Shown: positions 1 to 8,541, counted from the stretch's first letter. The stretch is 9,535 nt of DNA from Nocardioidaceae bacterium (GCA_020438665.1 JAGQUE010000012.1:1-9535), one strand, 5' to 3'. The notes: generated by a model not told the origin, from the letters alone. A program made the numbers and translations.

Positions 1-1713
<1,713 letters not shown>

Positions 1714-1737
1714 CCTCGCGGGATATCCACCACCAAC

Positions 1738-1768
1738 GCTGACCCGGCAGATCCGCTGCCGGGTCAGC
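1738..1768 (+). terminator. Perfect 13-bp hairpin after hppA, probable terminator
   Basis: Arms gctgacccggcag (1738-1750) and ctgccgggtcagc (1756-1768) are perfect reverse complements around a 5-base loop, beginning 24 bases after the hppA stop. No T-run follows (ggcatttcgccg), as is common for actinobacterial hairpins at gene ends. Its symmetry means it could act on either strand. Termination is inferred; the stem itself is seen directly. Confidence 0.7.
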
Positions 1769-1779
1769 GGCATTTCGCC

Positions 1780-1812
1780 GTCGACCCGGCAGCGGATGTC
1801 TGCCGCGTCGAC
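1780..1812 (+). other. Second GC-rich hairpin in tandem with the hppA terminator
   Basis: gtcgacccggcag (1780-1792) pairs with ctgccgcgtcgac (1800-1812), 12 of 13 positions with one C-C mismatch and a 7-base loop. Its left arm contains the same gacccggcag as 1741-1750. It may be a tandem terminator or transcription insulator just ahead of the next promoter. Bases 1751-1765 and 1783-1797 also form a perfect 15-bp alternative stem that would exclude both hairpins. Confidence 0.55.
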
Positions 1813-1818
1813 GGTTGG

Positions 1819-1824
1819 TAGGTT
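1819..1824 (+). promoter_or_regulatory. -10 element (TAGGTT) of a probable leaderless promoter for the methyltransferase
   Basis: TAGGTT matches the actinobacterial TANNNT -10 pattern and ends exactly 6 bases before the GTG at 1831. No Shine-Dalgarno sequence precedes that GTG, so the transcript probably starts at the start codon itself. No clear -35 hexamer is visible; the region at the right distance is occupied by the hairpin at 1780-1812. Confidence 0.5.
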
Positions 1825-1830
1825 CGCCCG

Positions 1831-3339
1831 GTGGAGCGCGAGCAGGGCCGGGACGACCTGGCGGAGCGGTTGGCGGAGGCGCTGCGCGCGGCGAGCTTCA
1901 CCTATGACGAGGTCGGCGAGCTGCTCGGGCCGCGCGCACACGCGGCGCTGGGGCGCAACGAGACGACACCGGGCCTGCGGCGCACCCGCGATGGGTCGCC
2001 GATCGAGACGCTGACGCGACTGTTCCTCCTCCAAGCGCCCGTACGGCGCAGCGAGGCGGAGGCCGCCCTTCCGGGGCTGGTGGACCGGATGGCGGCGGAG
2101 GGTTTCCTCGTGGCGAGCGTGGGGGAGGTCGCCGCGCGACTCGACGTACGCCCCTATGCCTCCGACGAGGCCGGTGACCGCGACCTGTGGGTGGTCTCGG
2201 ACCTGACTCCGGGCCTCGACGGTGGTGAGGCACGGGTCGGGGCCGACCACGTCCTCGGCATCAGTCCCGCTTCGTTGTCGTTGGCCCGGCTGACCCTGCG
2301 CGACGGCGTGGCCACGGCCCTCGACCTCGGCACGGGCTGTGGCGTGCAGGCGCTCCACCTGGCCGAGCACGCCGACCGGGTGGTGGCGACGGACGTGAAC
2401 CCCCGCGCGCTGCGACTGGCCCGCTTCAACCTGGCGCTCAACGACGTTGCCGGTGTGGAGGTGCGCGACGGCTCGTTCTTCGAGCCGGTCCGGGGCGAGC
2501 GGTTCGACCTGATCGCGACCAACCCGCCGTTCGTGATCTCGCCGGCCACGGGCGAGCGGCTGGTCTATCGCGACTCGGGCCTGCCGGGTGACCGCGCCGT
2601 CGAGCACATCGTGCGCAGCGTCCCCGATCACCTCACCGACGGTGGCGTCTGTCAGATCCTGGCCAACTGGGTCATCGCCAGGGACGTGCCGTGGGACGAG
2701 CGACTGACCGGCTGGCTCGTCGACGACCTCGACGCGCTCGTCGTCCAGCGCGAGGTCGTCGACCCGGCCGAGTATGTCGAGATGTGGCTCAAGGACTCGG
2801 GCCACCACGGCACCGCCGACTATCGCGACCGCTACGACACCTGGGTGTCCTGGCTCGACGAGCAAGGCGTCGAGGGCGTCGGTTTCGGCTGGATCACCCT
2901 GCGCCGTGCGCCGGGCGAGCCGGGGCGCCCCGCCACCACCCGCTTCGACGACTGGCCCCACGCGGTGGAGCAGCCGATCGCCCCAGCCATCCGGGAGTGG
3001 CTCGACACCGTGACAGACCTGGCGGACAGCCCGGACCTGCTGGGCGCCCACCTGACCCTGCGCGCCGACGTGACCCAGGAGACCGTGGGACAGCCGGGAG
3101 CCGAGGACCCCGAGGCGATCGTGCTGCGCCGGCAGCGCGGGTTCCGCAGGGCCCGCGCGGTCGACACCGTGGAGGCGGCCGTGGCGGGAGCCTGCGGCGG
3201 CGACCTCTCGCTGGGGGACATCCTCGACGCCGTCGCCGACATCCTCGACCGCGACCCGGCCGAGCTCCGCACCGCCTATCTGCCACGCATCACCGAGCTG
3301 GTCCGGGACGGCTACCTCGCCCTGGACGGCGGCGCGTGA
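1831..3339 (+). CDS. Class I SAM-dependent methyltransferase with NPPF motif and extra N- and C-terminal domains
   Basis: 502 residues. An N-terminal helical, winged-helix-like region of about 130 residues precedes a Rossmann-type methyltransferase core. Motif I is LDLGTGCG (164-171), the acidic residue that should bind the SAM ribose is D188 in VVATDVN, and the catalytic-type motif is NPPF (231-234). NPPF/NPPY enzymes methylate planar nitrogens: glutamine amide in PrmC/HemK, adenine or guanine amino groups in DNA and RNA enzymes. A further ~200-residue C-terminal region (about 300-502) is not part of the minimal fold; I recall actinobacterial proteins of this architecture carrying DUF domains on both sides. 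The substrate is not known to me, so PrmC should not be assigned. The GTG start is chosen because coding-type codon use begins there and a TANNNT -10 lies 6 bases upstream. The next gene starts 46 bases after the stop, from its own likely promoter. Tyrosine is written TAT in 6 of 8 cases. Confidence 0.92.
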   Translation: MEREQGRDDLAERLAEALRAASFTYDEVGELLGPRAHAALGRNETTPGLRRTRDGSPIETLTRLFLLQAPVRRSEAEAALPGLVDRMAAEGFLVASVGEVAARLDVRPYASDEAGDRDLWVVSDLTPGLDGGEARVGADHVLGISPASLSLARLTLRDGVATALDLGTGCGVQALHLAEHADRVVATDVNPRALRLARFNLALNDVAGVEVRDGSFFEPVRGERFDLIATNPPFVISPATGERLVYRDSGLPGDRAVEHIVRSVPDHLTDGGVCQILANWVIARDVPWDERLTGWLVDDLDALVVQREVVDPAEYVEMWLKDSGHHGTADYRDRYDTWVSWLDEQGVEGVGFGWITLRRAPGEPGRPATTRFDDWPHAVEQPIAPAIREWLDTVTDLADSPDLLGAHLTLRADVTQETVGQPGAEDPEAIVLRRQRGFRRARAVDTVEAAVAGACGGDLSLGDILDAVADILDRDPAELRTAYLPRITELVRDGYLALDGGA

Positions 3340-3373
3340 GCCGTCGACCCGGTGGTCCGCGGGGGGCCGTTCC

Positions 3374-3379
3374 TATGCT
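3374..3379 (+). promoter_or_regulatory. -10 element (TATGCT) of a probable leaderless promoter for the SARP-like regulator
   Basis: TATGCT fits TANNNT and ends exactly 6 bases before the GTG at 3386, the same spacing as for the methyltransferase. The 46-base intergenic gap has no Shine-Dalgarno sequence before that GTG. No good TTGAC-type -35 is visible. The direct repeat found upstream of the exporter operon is absent here, so autoregulation through that repeat is not supported. Confidence 0.5.
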
Positions 3380-3385
3380 GGCCGG

Positions 3386-6300
3386 GTGAGCATCCGCCTG
3401 CGCTTCCTCGGCGAGGTCTCCTTCGACGGGACCCCGATCACCGGGGTCCGCCCGGCGGACCTGCTGGCCGCCCTCGCGCTCCACCCCGCCGGTCTCTCCG
3501 ACGCCGCCCTCGTCGACGAGGTGTGGGCCGACGAACCGCCGGCGGCCTCGGCCAAGGCGCTCCAGGTGCTCGTCTCGCGGCTGCGGTCCCACGCGGGGCC
3601 CGATCTGCTCCACCGCCACGACGGCCGCTATCGGCTCGCGCTGGCCGGCGACGAGGTCGACGCGTGGTACGTCGACGAGCAGGCGCTACGCGCCGGCCAG
3701 GCGCTGTCCTCCGGCGACCCGGAGACCGCGGAGGCGCTGGTCGCCGAGCTGCTGGCGCTGCTCGGGCCCGTCGGCCCCGGGTCGAGGCCCGGCCCACTCG
3801 GCGACCTTCGTGCCAGGGCGGTCGCCCACGAGGACGGACTGCGCCGGACCCACGCGCTCGCGCTCGCGCGCCGCGGCCTCGACGCCGACGCCGTCCCGCT
3901 CCTGGCCCAGGTCCACGCGGCCGAGCCCGATGACGTCGACGTGATGACCGAGCTGCTGCGCGGCGAGGCACGCGTAGCCGGGGCGCCGGTGGCGCTGACC
4001 CGCTATGAGCACTATCGCCACGACCTGGCCGATCGCCTCGGCGTCGACCCCGATCCGGCCCTGCAACAGGTGCACCGCGAGCTCCTGGCCGCGGACCGAC
4101 CGGTCCGTCGCGGCGTTCAGTTCGACGCCGACCAGCTGCTCGGGCGCGAGGAGGACCTGCTGCGGCTGCGGGTGATGGTGCGGACCGGACGGCTCACCAC
4201 GATCCTGGGCCCGGGAGGTCTCGGCAAGACCCGTGTGGCCCATGTGCTCGCCCGCGAGGCGACCCAGCCCCGGGTGCACTTCATCGAGCTGGTCGGCATC
4301 TCCAACCCCGCGGACGTGGTCTCCGAGGTGGGCTCGGCGCTGGGGGTCCGTGACTCGGTGACCGGCCGCCGCAGCCTCACCGCTGCCCAGCTCTCCGACG
4401 TCCGCGGGCGCATCGCCCAGGAGCTGGACACCGTCCCCACCCTGCTCGTTCTGGACAACTGCGAGCACATCCTCGACGCCGTCGCCTCCCTGGTGGCGTT
4501 CCTGCTCGTCAGCACCCGCGACCTGCGCATCGTGACCACGAGCCGGGCGCCGCTGGGCATCGCCGCCGAGCGGGTGCTGGGTCTCAAGCAGCTTGACCTC
4601 GCCGACGGCACGGCCTTGTTCCTGCGCCGCGCCCGTGCCGCCCGTCCCGAGGCGGTGCTGCCGGCGGACGTCGTCGCGGACGTGGTGAAGCGCCTCGACG
4701 GGCTTCCGCTCGCGATCGAGCTGGCGGCGGCGCGGGTCCGGGCGATGTCGGCGGAGGAGCTGCTCCGCCGCCTCGACGACCGCTTCGCGCTCCTGCGTAG
4801 CCGCGACCGCACGGTCCACGCCCGCCACCAGACCCTCACCGCGGTGATCGGATGGTCCTGGGACCTGCTCTCACCACGGGAGCAGCGGGCACTCGCGTGG
4901 CTGTCGGTCTTCCAGGACGGATTCACGGCCGGCTCCGCCGAGGTGGTGGTCGGCCCCGACGCCACCGACCTCGTAGAAGCACTGGCCGACCAGTCCCTGC
5001 TGGTGCTCACCGAGAACGACGGCCACCTGCGCTACCGCATGCTCGAGACCGTGCGCGAGTACGCCGGCCAGCGGCTGGCCGACGCGAGCGAGACCGAGCA
5101 GGCGCGAGCCGCCCAGGACGGGTGGGCCGCCGACCTCGCCGTCCGGTGGCAGGACGACATCTGGGGCACGCGCCAGTTCGACGCGATCGACGTGCTCTGG
5201 GAGGAGGAGAGCAACCTGGCCGACGTCTTGCGCCGGTCGATGGCGGAGGGCGACTCAGAGCTCGCGGTGCTGCTCCTGGCCGTCTTGGGTGCGGTCTGGA
5301 CGATCACCGGCAACCACGGCCGGGTGATGGCCTTCGCCGATCCCGCCGAGGCGCTGCTGACGGAGTTCGATCCACCGCCGGAGCTCGTCGAACCGACGGC
5401 GTCGGCGCTGTCGCTGCTCCTCACCTATGTGCGCTTCATGCGGCCGGTCGGCGACGACGACCCGCTCCCGGACCGGCTGACCCGGCTCGGGGAGCCGCGA
5501 CAGCCGTGGAGCCGGGTGGTGGCCGCCATGGTGTCCGAACCACCCCGGCCCGGGGGAGCCCTGGAGGCCGTGCTGGGCCTGGCCGAGCACCCGGACCCGG
5601 CGACCCGGCTGATGGCGCTGCAGTGGGCGGCGGTGCTGACCGAGAACTCCGGAGCGATCGCCGAAGCGAGCGACCACGTCCGCCGGGCCCTCGCGGCCGT
5701 CGACGACTCGACGACGCCGTGGCAGCTGGCCTCCCTCCACGGCCAGTCGGCTCAGCTCGCGCTCCAACGCGGTGACTACCGCCAGGCGGCTGAGCATGCC
5801 CGCGCCGCAGATCCCGTGCTCACGCGGCTGAAGGCTGTCGACGACGCCCTCCACGCCCGGGCCGCGGTGGCGGTGGCCGCGCTGTCCGAGGGTGACCTGG
5901 AGGGCGCGCAGAAGGTGGTCGCACAGTTCGACGACCTCCCGCCGGGCTCCCCGATCGGCGCCGGGACGATGACCATCGCTGCCCGGGCCGAGCTACAGCT
6001 GGCGCGCGGCGACATCGAGGCCGGGCTGGCGATCTATGACGAGTGCGTGGCCGCGATGCGTGCGGTGTCCTTCGCGGGGCTCGAGACCACCGGGCTGGAG
6101 CCCTGGGTGATCATGGCCGAGGGGGCTGCTCTGGCGGCCTATGTGCGCCATGCCGGAAGTGAGCGGCAGCGGCTGCGGGCCGACGAGCTGGCCAGAAGTG
6201 TCCACCGGTCGCTGTGCGACCTCACCTCCGGGGTCACCCACATGGCGGACTATCCGGTCACCGGCATGGGCGTGGTGGCGCTGGGTGCCTATGCCGTGAC

Positions 6301-6532
6301 GCACGAGCTCGGCGAGCCCGGCGTGCGGCTGCTCGCGCTGGCCCACCGCTACGGCTACAACCGCTCCTTCCCGGCGCTGTCGTGGGCGTGGTTCGCCGAG
6401 CTGGCCGAGCGCACGGTGCCCGGCCGGCTCGACGTCCTGCTGGCGGAGAACGACGGTGCGCCGGGGCCCGACCTGCTCGCCGAGCTGGCCGCCGCGCTCG
6501 AGGACCTGACCGGCCTCACATCTTGCTGGTGA
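3386..6532 (+). CDS. AfsR/SARP-type transcriptional regulator with BTAD and STAND (NB-ARC-like) ATPase domains
   Basis: 1048 residues. Residues about 1-93 match the SARP/OmpR-type winged-helix DNA-binding domain, followed by a bacterial transcriptional activation domain (BTAD) to about 236, which ends with the typical YEHYRHDLADRLGVDPDP stretch. A STAND-class ATPase follows: Walker A GPGGLGKT (275-282), Walker B LLVLDNCEH (353-361, D357), sensor-type TTSR (384-387) and the GLPL motif (439-442). A further winged-helix-like segment covers about 480-560. The remaining ~480 residues look helical with TPR-like stretches (about 790-890) and probably sense a ligand or partner. Large SARPs of this kind (AfsR is the model) activate secondary-metabolism or resistance genes by binding direct repeats overlapping the -35 region, with nucleotide binding thought to switch oligomerisation. 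The GTG start is supported by the -10 six bases upstream and by the LRFLGEV start of the domain. The 3' end overlaps the convergent permease gene by 17 bp. The regulated genes are inferred, not shown. Confidence 0.93.
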   Translation: MSIRLRFLGEVSFDGTPITGVRPADLLAALALHPAGLSDAALVDEVWADEPPAASAKALQVLVSRLRSHAGPDLLHRHDGRYRLALAGDEVDAWYVDEQALRAGQALSSGDPETAEALVAELLALLGPVGPGSRPGPLGDLRARAVAHEDGLRRTHALALARRGLDADAVPLLAQVHAAEPDDVDVMTELLRGEARVAGAPVALTRYEHYRHDLADRLGVDPDPALQQVHRELLAADRPVRRGVQFDADQLLGREEDLLRLRVMVRTGRLTTILGPGGLGKTRVAHVLAREATQPRVHFIELVGISNPADVVSEVGSALGVRDSVTGRRSLTAAQLSDVRGRIAQELDTVPTLLVLDNCEHILDAVASLVAFLLVSTRDLRIVTTSRAPLGIAAERVLGLKQLDLADGTALFLRRARAARPEAVLPADVVADVVKRLDGLPLAIELAAARVRAMSAEELLRRLDDRFALLRSRDRTVHARHQTLTAVIGWSWDLLSPREQRALAWLSVFQDGFTAGSAEVVVGPDATDLVEALADQSLLVLTENDGHLRYRMLETVREYAGQRLADASETEQARAAQDGWAADLAVRWQDDIWGTRQFDAIDVLWEEESNLADVLRRSMAEGDSELAVLLLAVLGAVWTITGNHGRVMAFADPAEALLTEFDPPPELVEPTASALSLLLTYVRFMRPVGDDDPLPDRLTRLGEPRQPWSRVVAAMVSEPPRPGGALEAVLGLAEHPDPATRLMALQWAAVLTENSGAIAEASDHVRRALAAVDDSTTPWQLASLHGQSAQLALQRGDYRQAAEHARAADPVLTRLKAVDDALHARAAVAVAALSEGDLEGAQKVVAQFDDLPPGSPIGAGTMTIAARAELQLARGDIEAGLAIYDECVAAMRAVSFAGLETTGLEPWVIMAEGAALAAYVRHAGSERQRLRADELARSVHRSLCDLTSGVTHMADYPVTGMGVVALGAYAVTHELGEPGVRLLALAHRYGYNRSFPALSWAWFAELAERTVPGRLDVLLAENDGAPGPDLLAELAAALEDLTGLTSCW

Positions 6533-7337
6533 AGGTCTTCACCGACAGCGGGGCGAAGATCGCGACCACCACGGCACAGCCGAGGAGCGCCCACCCGAGG
6601 TCGGCAGTGACCCGGCCGTCGTTCGCTAGCGACCGGATGGCCGAGATGACGTGGGAGACCGGGTTGGCGTCCGCGAACGCGCGGAGCCAGCCGGGCATCG
6701 TCGCTGTCGGCACGAAGGCGTTGGACAGGAACGTCAGCGGGAACATCACCATGAGCGAGATGCCCTGCACGCCTTGGGCGCTGCGGCCCACGGTGCCGAA
6801 CCAGGTGAAGATCCAGGCCAGCGACCACCCGGCGATGATGCCCACCAGGATCGCCGCGAGGACGCCGAGGACCCCGCCGCCCGGCCGGTAGCCGAGCGCG
6901 ATGCCGGTGGCGAAGGTCAGCGTCGACGCGATGGCATAGCGCAGCAGGTCGGCGACCATCGGGCCGGCGAGTGGCGCGATCCGCGCGATCGGGAGCACCT
7001 TGAACCGGTCGAACACACCCTTGTCCATGTCGTCGCGCAGCTGGACGCCCGTGGCGACGCAGGCGGTGAGCACGGTCTGGCCGACCAGGCCGGGGATGAT
7101 GATCGGCAGGTAGGCGCTGACGTCACCGGAGATCGCGCCGCCGAAGATGTAGGCGAACATCGCCGTGAACAACAGCGGCTGGATCGTGACGTCGAAGAGC
7201 GTCTCGAAGTTGCGGCGCATCTTGATCGTGGCCCGCCAGGCCAGCGTGAACGTCTGGCGGAACGTCTCGGCCAGACCGACATGGCGAGACAACGCGGCAT
7301 CGGGGTCGCGGACCGCGATCGCGGTGAGCGTGGTCAT
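6516..7337 (-). CDS. ABC-2 type multidrug exporter permease, DrrB-like
   Basis: 273 residues, the normal size for DrrB-family permeases. A cytoplasmic N-terminus of about 50 residues with the TIKMRRNFETLFDVTIQP segment leads into about six hydrophobic helices: near 53-68, 76-95, 130-150, 155-178, 190-210 and 245-265. The NAFVPTATMPGWLRAFADANPVSH stretch before the last helix is characteristic of the ABC-2 family in drug or lipid export. It should form the membrane part of an exporter with the ATPase encoded immediately upstream. Its ATG overlaps the ATPase stop as ATGA, so translation is probably coupled, and a strong GGAGGT lies 6 bases before the start. The C-terminus ends inside the oppositely oriented regulator gene, with no visible terminator between them. 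The substrate cannot be deduced; DrrAB-like systems export anthracyclines in producers but also lipids and unknown compounds. Confidence 0.93.
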   Translation of the reverse strand: MTTLTAIAVRDPDAALSRHVGLAETFRQTFTLAWRATIKMRRNFETLFDVTIQPLLFTAMFAYIFGGAISGDVSAYLPIIIPGLVGQTVLTACVATGVQLRDDMDKGVFDRFKVLPIARIAPLAGPMVADLLRYAIASTLTFATGIALGYRPGGGVLGVLAAILVGIIAGWSLAWIFTWFGTVGRSAQGVQGISLMVMFPLTFLSNAFVPTATMPGWLRAFADANPVSHVISAIRSLANDGRVTADLGWALLGCAVVVAIFAPLSVKTFTSKM

Positions 7338-8350
7338 CGGGAGACCTCCATCTCGGGGGTTCGGCCGGTGTCGGCGGCCGTGTCGGTGTCGGGGTGGTCC
7401 TCGCGCCCGGTGTCGTGCCCGGTGAGAGCCAAGAAGACCTCGTCGAGGGAAGGCTTCTGGACGGTGATGGCATCGATGGCGAGGTGGTGCTCGCGCAGGG
7501 CGATGAGGACGTCGATCGCCTGGTCGCTGCTGCGCAGGGGGACGGTGAGCCGCCGGGCCTCGGGCGACAGAGTGGTCTCGTCGGCGATGACCCGGCGCGC
7601 GATCTCCGCGGCCGTGCCGAGCTGGCCAGGATCCACGAGGGTGAGGTGCAGGCTCGAGCGACCGACCGACGACTTGAGCTCGTCGGAGGTCCCTTCGGCG
7701 ACCTTGACGCCACGATCGATCACGGCGATCCGGTCGGCGAGCTGGTCGGCCTCGTCGAGGTACTGCGTCGTCAGCAGGACGGTGCAGCCGCTGGCGACCA
7801 GCTCACGGATCGTGGTCCACATCTGGCCACGGGTGCGAGGGTCGAGCCCGGTGGTCGGTTCGTCGAGGAAGATGAGCGGCGGCCGGGTGAGGAGGCTGGC
7901 CGCGAGGTCCAGGCGTCGGCGCATCCCGCCGGAGAATGCCGAGATCGGCTTGCCGGCGGCCTCGGTGAGGTCGAAGCTCTCCAGCAGGTCGGCCGCGGAG
8001 CGCCGGGCCGTGGCCTTGTCGACGCCTTGCAGACGGGCGAAGAGCAGCAGGTTCTCGGTCGCGGTGAGGTTCTCGTCGACCGACGCATACTGGCCCGTCA
8101 CCCCGAGGAGCTGCCGCACCACGTGGGGCTCCTTGCCGACGTCGTGGCCGAAGATGTGGGCGCTGCCCGCGTCGATGGGCAGCAACGTGGCCAGCATCTT
8201 GAGCATGGTGGTCTTGCCGGCCCCGTTGGGACCGAGCACGCCGAAGACCTCGCCGCGGCGCACCTCGAGGTCGACCTGGTCGACGGCGCGCTGGCTCCCG
8301 AAGGTCTTGACCAGGCCCTCGGCCCGGACTGCGAGTGTCGTGTTGGTCAT
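7334..8350 (-). CDS. ABC transporter ATP-binding protein, DrrA-like
   Basis: 338 residues, a single nucleotide-binding domain plus a C-terminal extension as in DrrA. Walker A GPNGAGKT is at 40-47, the Q-loop glutamine at Q87, signature FSGGM at 139-143, Walker B LIFLDEP with D163 and E164, and D-loop GLD at 168-170. The switch position has Gln196 in TTQYLDEADQLADR where many ABC ATPases have His; I recall Gln as usual in the DrrA group, so it is not evidence of inactivity. The last ~100 residues resemble the DUF4162-type regulatory domain, ending in an Asp/Thr-rich linker. It should energise export through the adjacent permease. The ATG at 8350 is chosen because family homology begins there (MTNTTLAVRAEGL). 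A longer in-frame ORF running upstream to 8656 would overlap topA and is rejected. No Shine-Dalgarno sequence precedes the start, but a -10-like CAGACT lies 7 bases upstream, so the mRNA may be leaderless. Confidence 0.95.
   Translation of the reverse strand: MTNTTLAVRAEGLVKTFGSQRAVDQVDLEVRRGEVFGVLGPNGAGKTTMLKMLATLLPIDAGSAHIFGHDVGKEPHVVRQLLGVTGQYASVDENLTATENLLLFARLQGVDKATARRSAADLLESFDLTEAAGKPISAFSGGMRRRLDLAASLLTRPPLIFLDEPTTGLDPRTRGQMWTTIRELVASGCTVLLTTQYLDEADQLADRIAVIDRGVKVAEGTSDELKSSVGRSSLHLTLVDPGQLGTAAEIARRVIADETTLSPEARRLTVPLRSSDQAIDVLIALREHHLAIDAITVQKPSLDEVFLALTGHDTGREDHPDTDTAADTGRTPEMEVSR
7344..7349 (-). promoter_or_regulatory. Strong ribosome binding site (GGAGGT) for the permease, inside the ATPase gene
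   Basis: On the minus strand GGAGGT lies 6 bases before the permease ATG (7337) and within the last codons of the ATPase. Together with the ATGA stop/start overlap it fixes the permease start and points to coupled translation of the two exporter subunits. It is the strongest Shine-Dalgarno sequence I noticed in the window. Confidence 0.8.
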
Positions 8351-8357
8351 GACGGGG

Positions 8358-8363
8358 AGTCTG
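8358..8363 (-). promoter_or_regulatory. Putative -10 element (CAGACT) for the exporter operon
   Basis: Reading on the minus strand, CAGACT keeps the A and final T of TANNNT and ends 7 bases before the ATPase ATG, the expected geometry for a leaderless actinobacterial transcript. It lies 9 bases downstream of the nearest GTGAAACC repeat. The -35 region is not recognisable and is taken up by the repeats, typical of promoters needing an activator. The match is weak, so confidence is limited. Confidence 0.35.
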
Positions 8364-8372
8364 GGCGTGCAA

Positions 8373-8412
8373 GGTTTCACGGCGGTTTCACGAGAACCAC
8401 GCCGGGTTTCAC
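8373..8412 (-). repeat. Three phased direct repeats GTGAAACC, candidate activator operator upstream of the exporter
   Basis: GGTTTCAC on the plus strand (GTGAAACC on the exporter strand) occurs at 8373-8380, 8384-8391 and 8405-8412. The start-to-start distances of 11 and 21 bp are about one and two helical turns. The innermost copy ends 9 bases before the putative -10 of the exporter operon. SARP regulators are known to bind 7-bp direct repeats at 11-bp intervals about 8 bp from the -10, and Streptomyces PhoP binds tandem 11-bp units resembling GTTCACC. The repeats are seen directly; the operator role and its binder are inferred. Confidence 0.6.
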
Positions 8413-8460
8413 CGACGGCGCGTTGGGGACGGCGCTGCTGGCAGATTGAGCCCCGCGCGC

Positions 8461-8466
8461 TACCGT
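8461..8466 (+). promoter_or_regulatory. Putative -10 element (TACCGT) for topA
   Basis: TACCGT fits TANNNT and lies 75 bases before the favoured topA GTG at 8542, or 9 bases before an in-frame GTG at 8476. Transcription would start near 8473-8476. No convincing -35 was found. The exporter operon reads away from the same 191-base region, so the two promoters are divergent. Confidence 0.35.
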
Positions 8467-8525
8467 AAGCGCCCGGTGACCTTTCCGTCGTACGGCGAGA
8501 TCCCTCCCATCCATCAAGCGCGACC

Positions 8526-8530
8526 AGGAA
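8526..8530 (+). promoter_or_regulatory. Possible ribosome binding site (AGGAA) that sets the topA start
   Basis: AGGAA ends 11 bases before GTG 8542, a little further than ideal. It favours 8542 over the in-frame GTG at 8476, which has no Shine-Dalgarno sequence. Confidence 0.45.
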
Positions 8531-8541
8531 GCAAGCAGCCC

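Noticed and set aside
1738..1812. Classical leader-peptide attenuator controlling the methyltransferase
   Set aside because: No short leader ORF with repeated codons is visible, and the likely start of transcription for that gene lies downstream of the hairpins; kept only as a structural finding.
3386..8350. Cassette as an integrated mobile element
   Set aside because: I saw no integrase, transposase, tRNA, terminal inverted repeats or target-site duplication near its edges, and codon use resembles the neighbours. Only gene content suggests an insertion.
6651..8468. Long plus-strand frames (about 600 and 350 codons) over the ABC exporter genes
   Set aside because: They are antisense to two complete ABC genes with all catalytic motifs; their translations are compositionally biased and show no family features.
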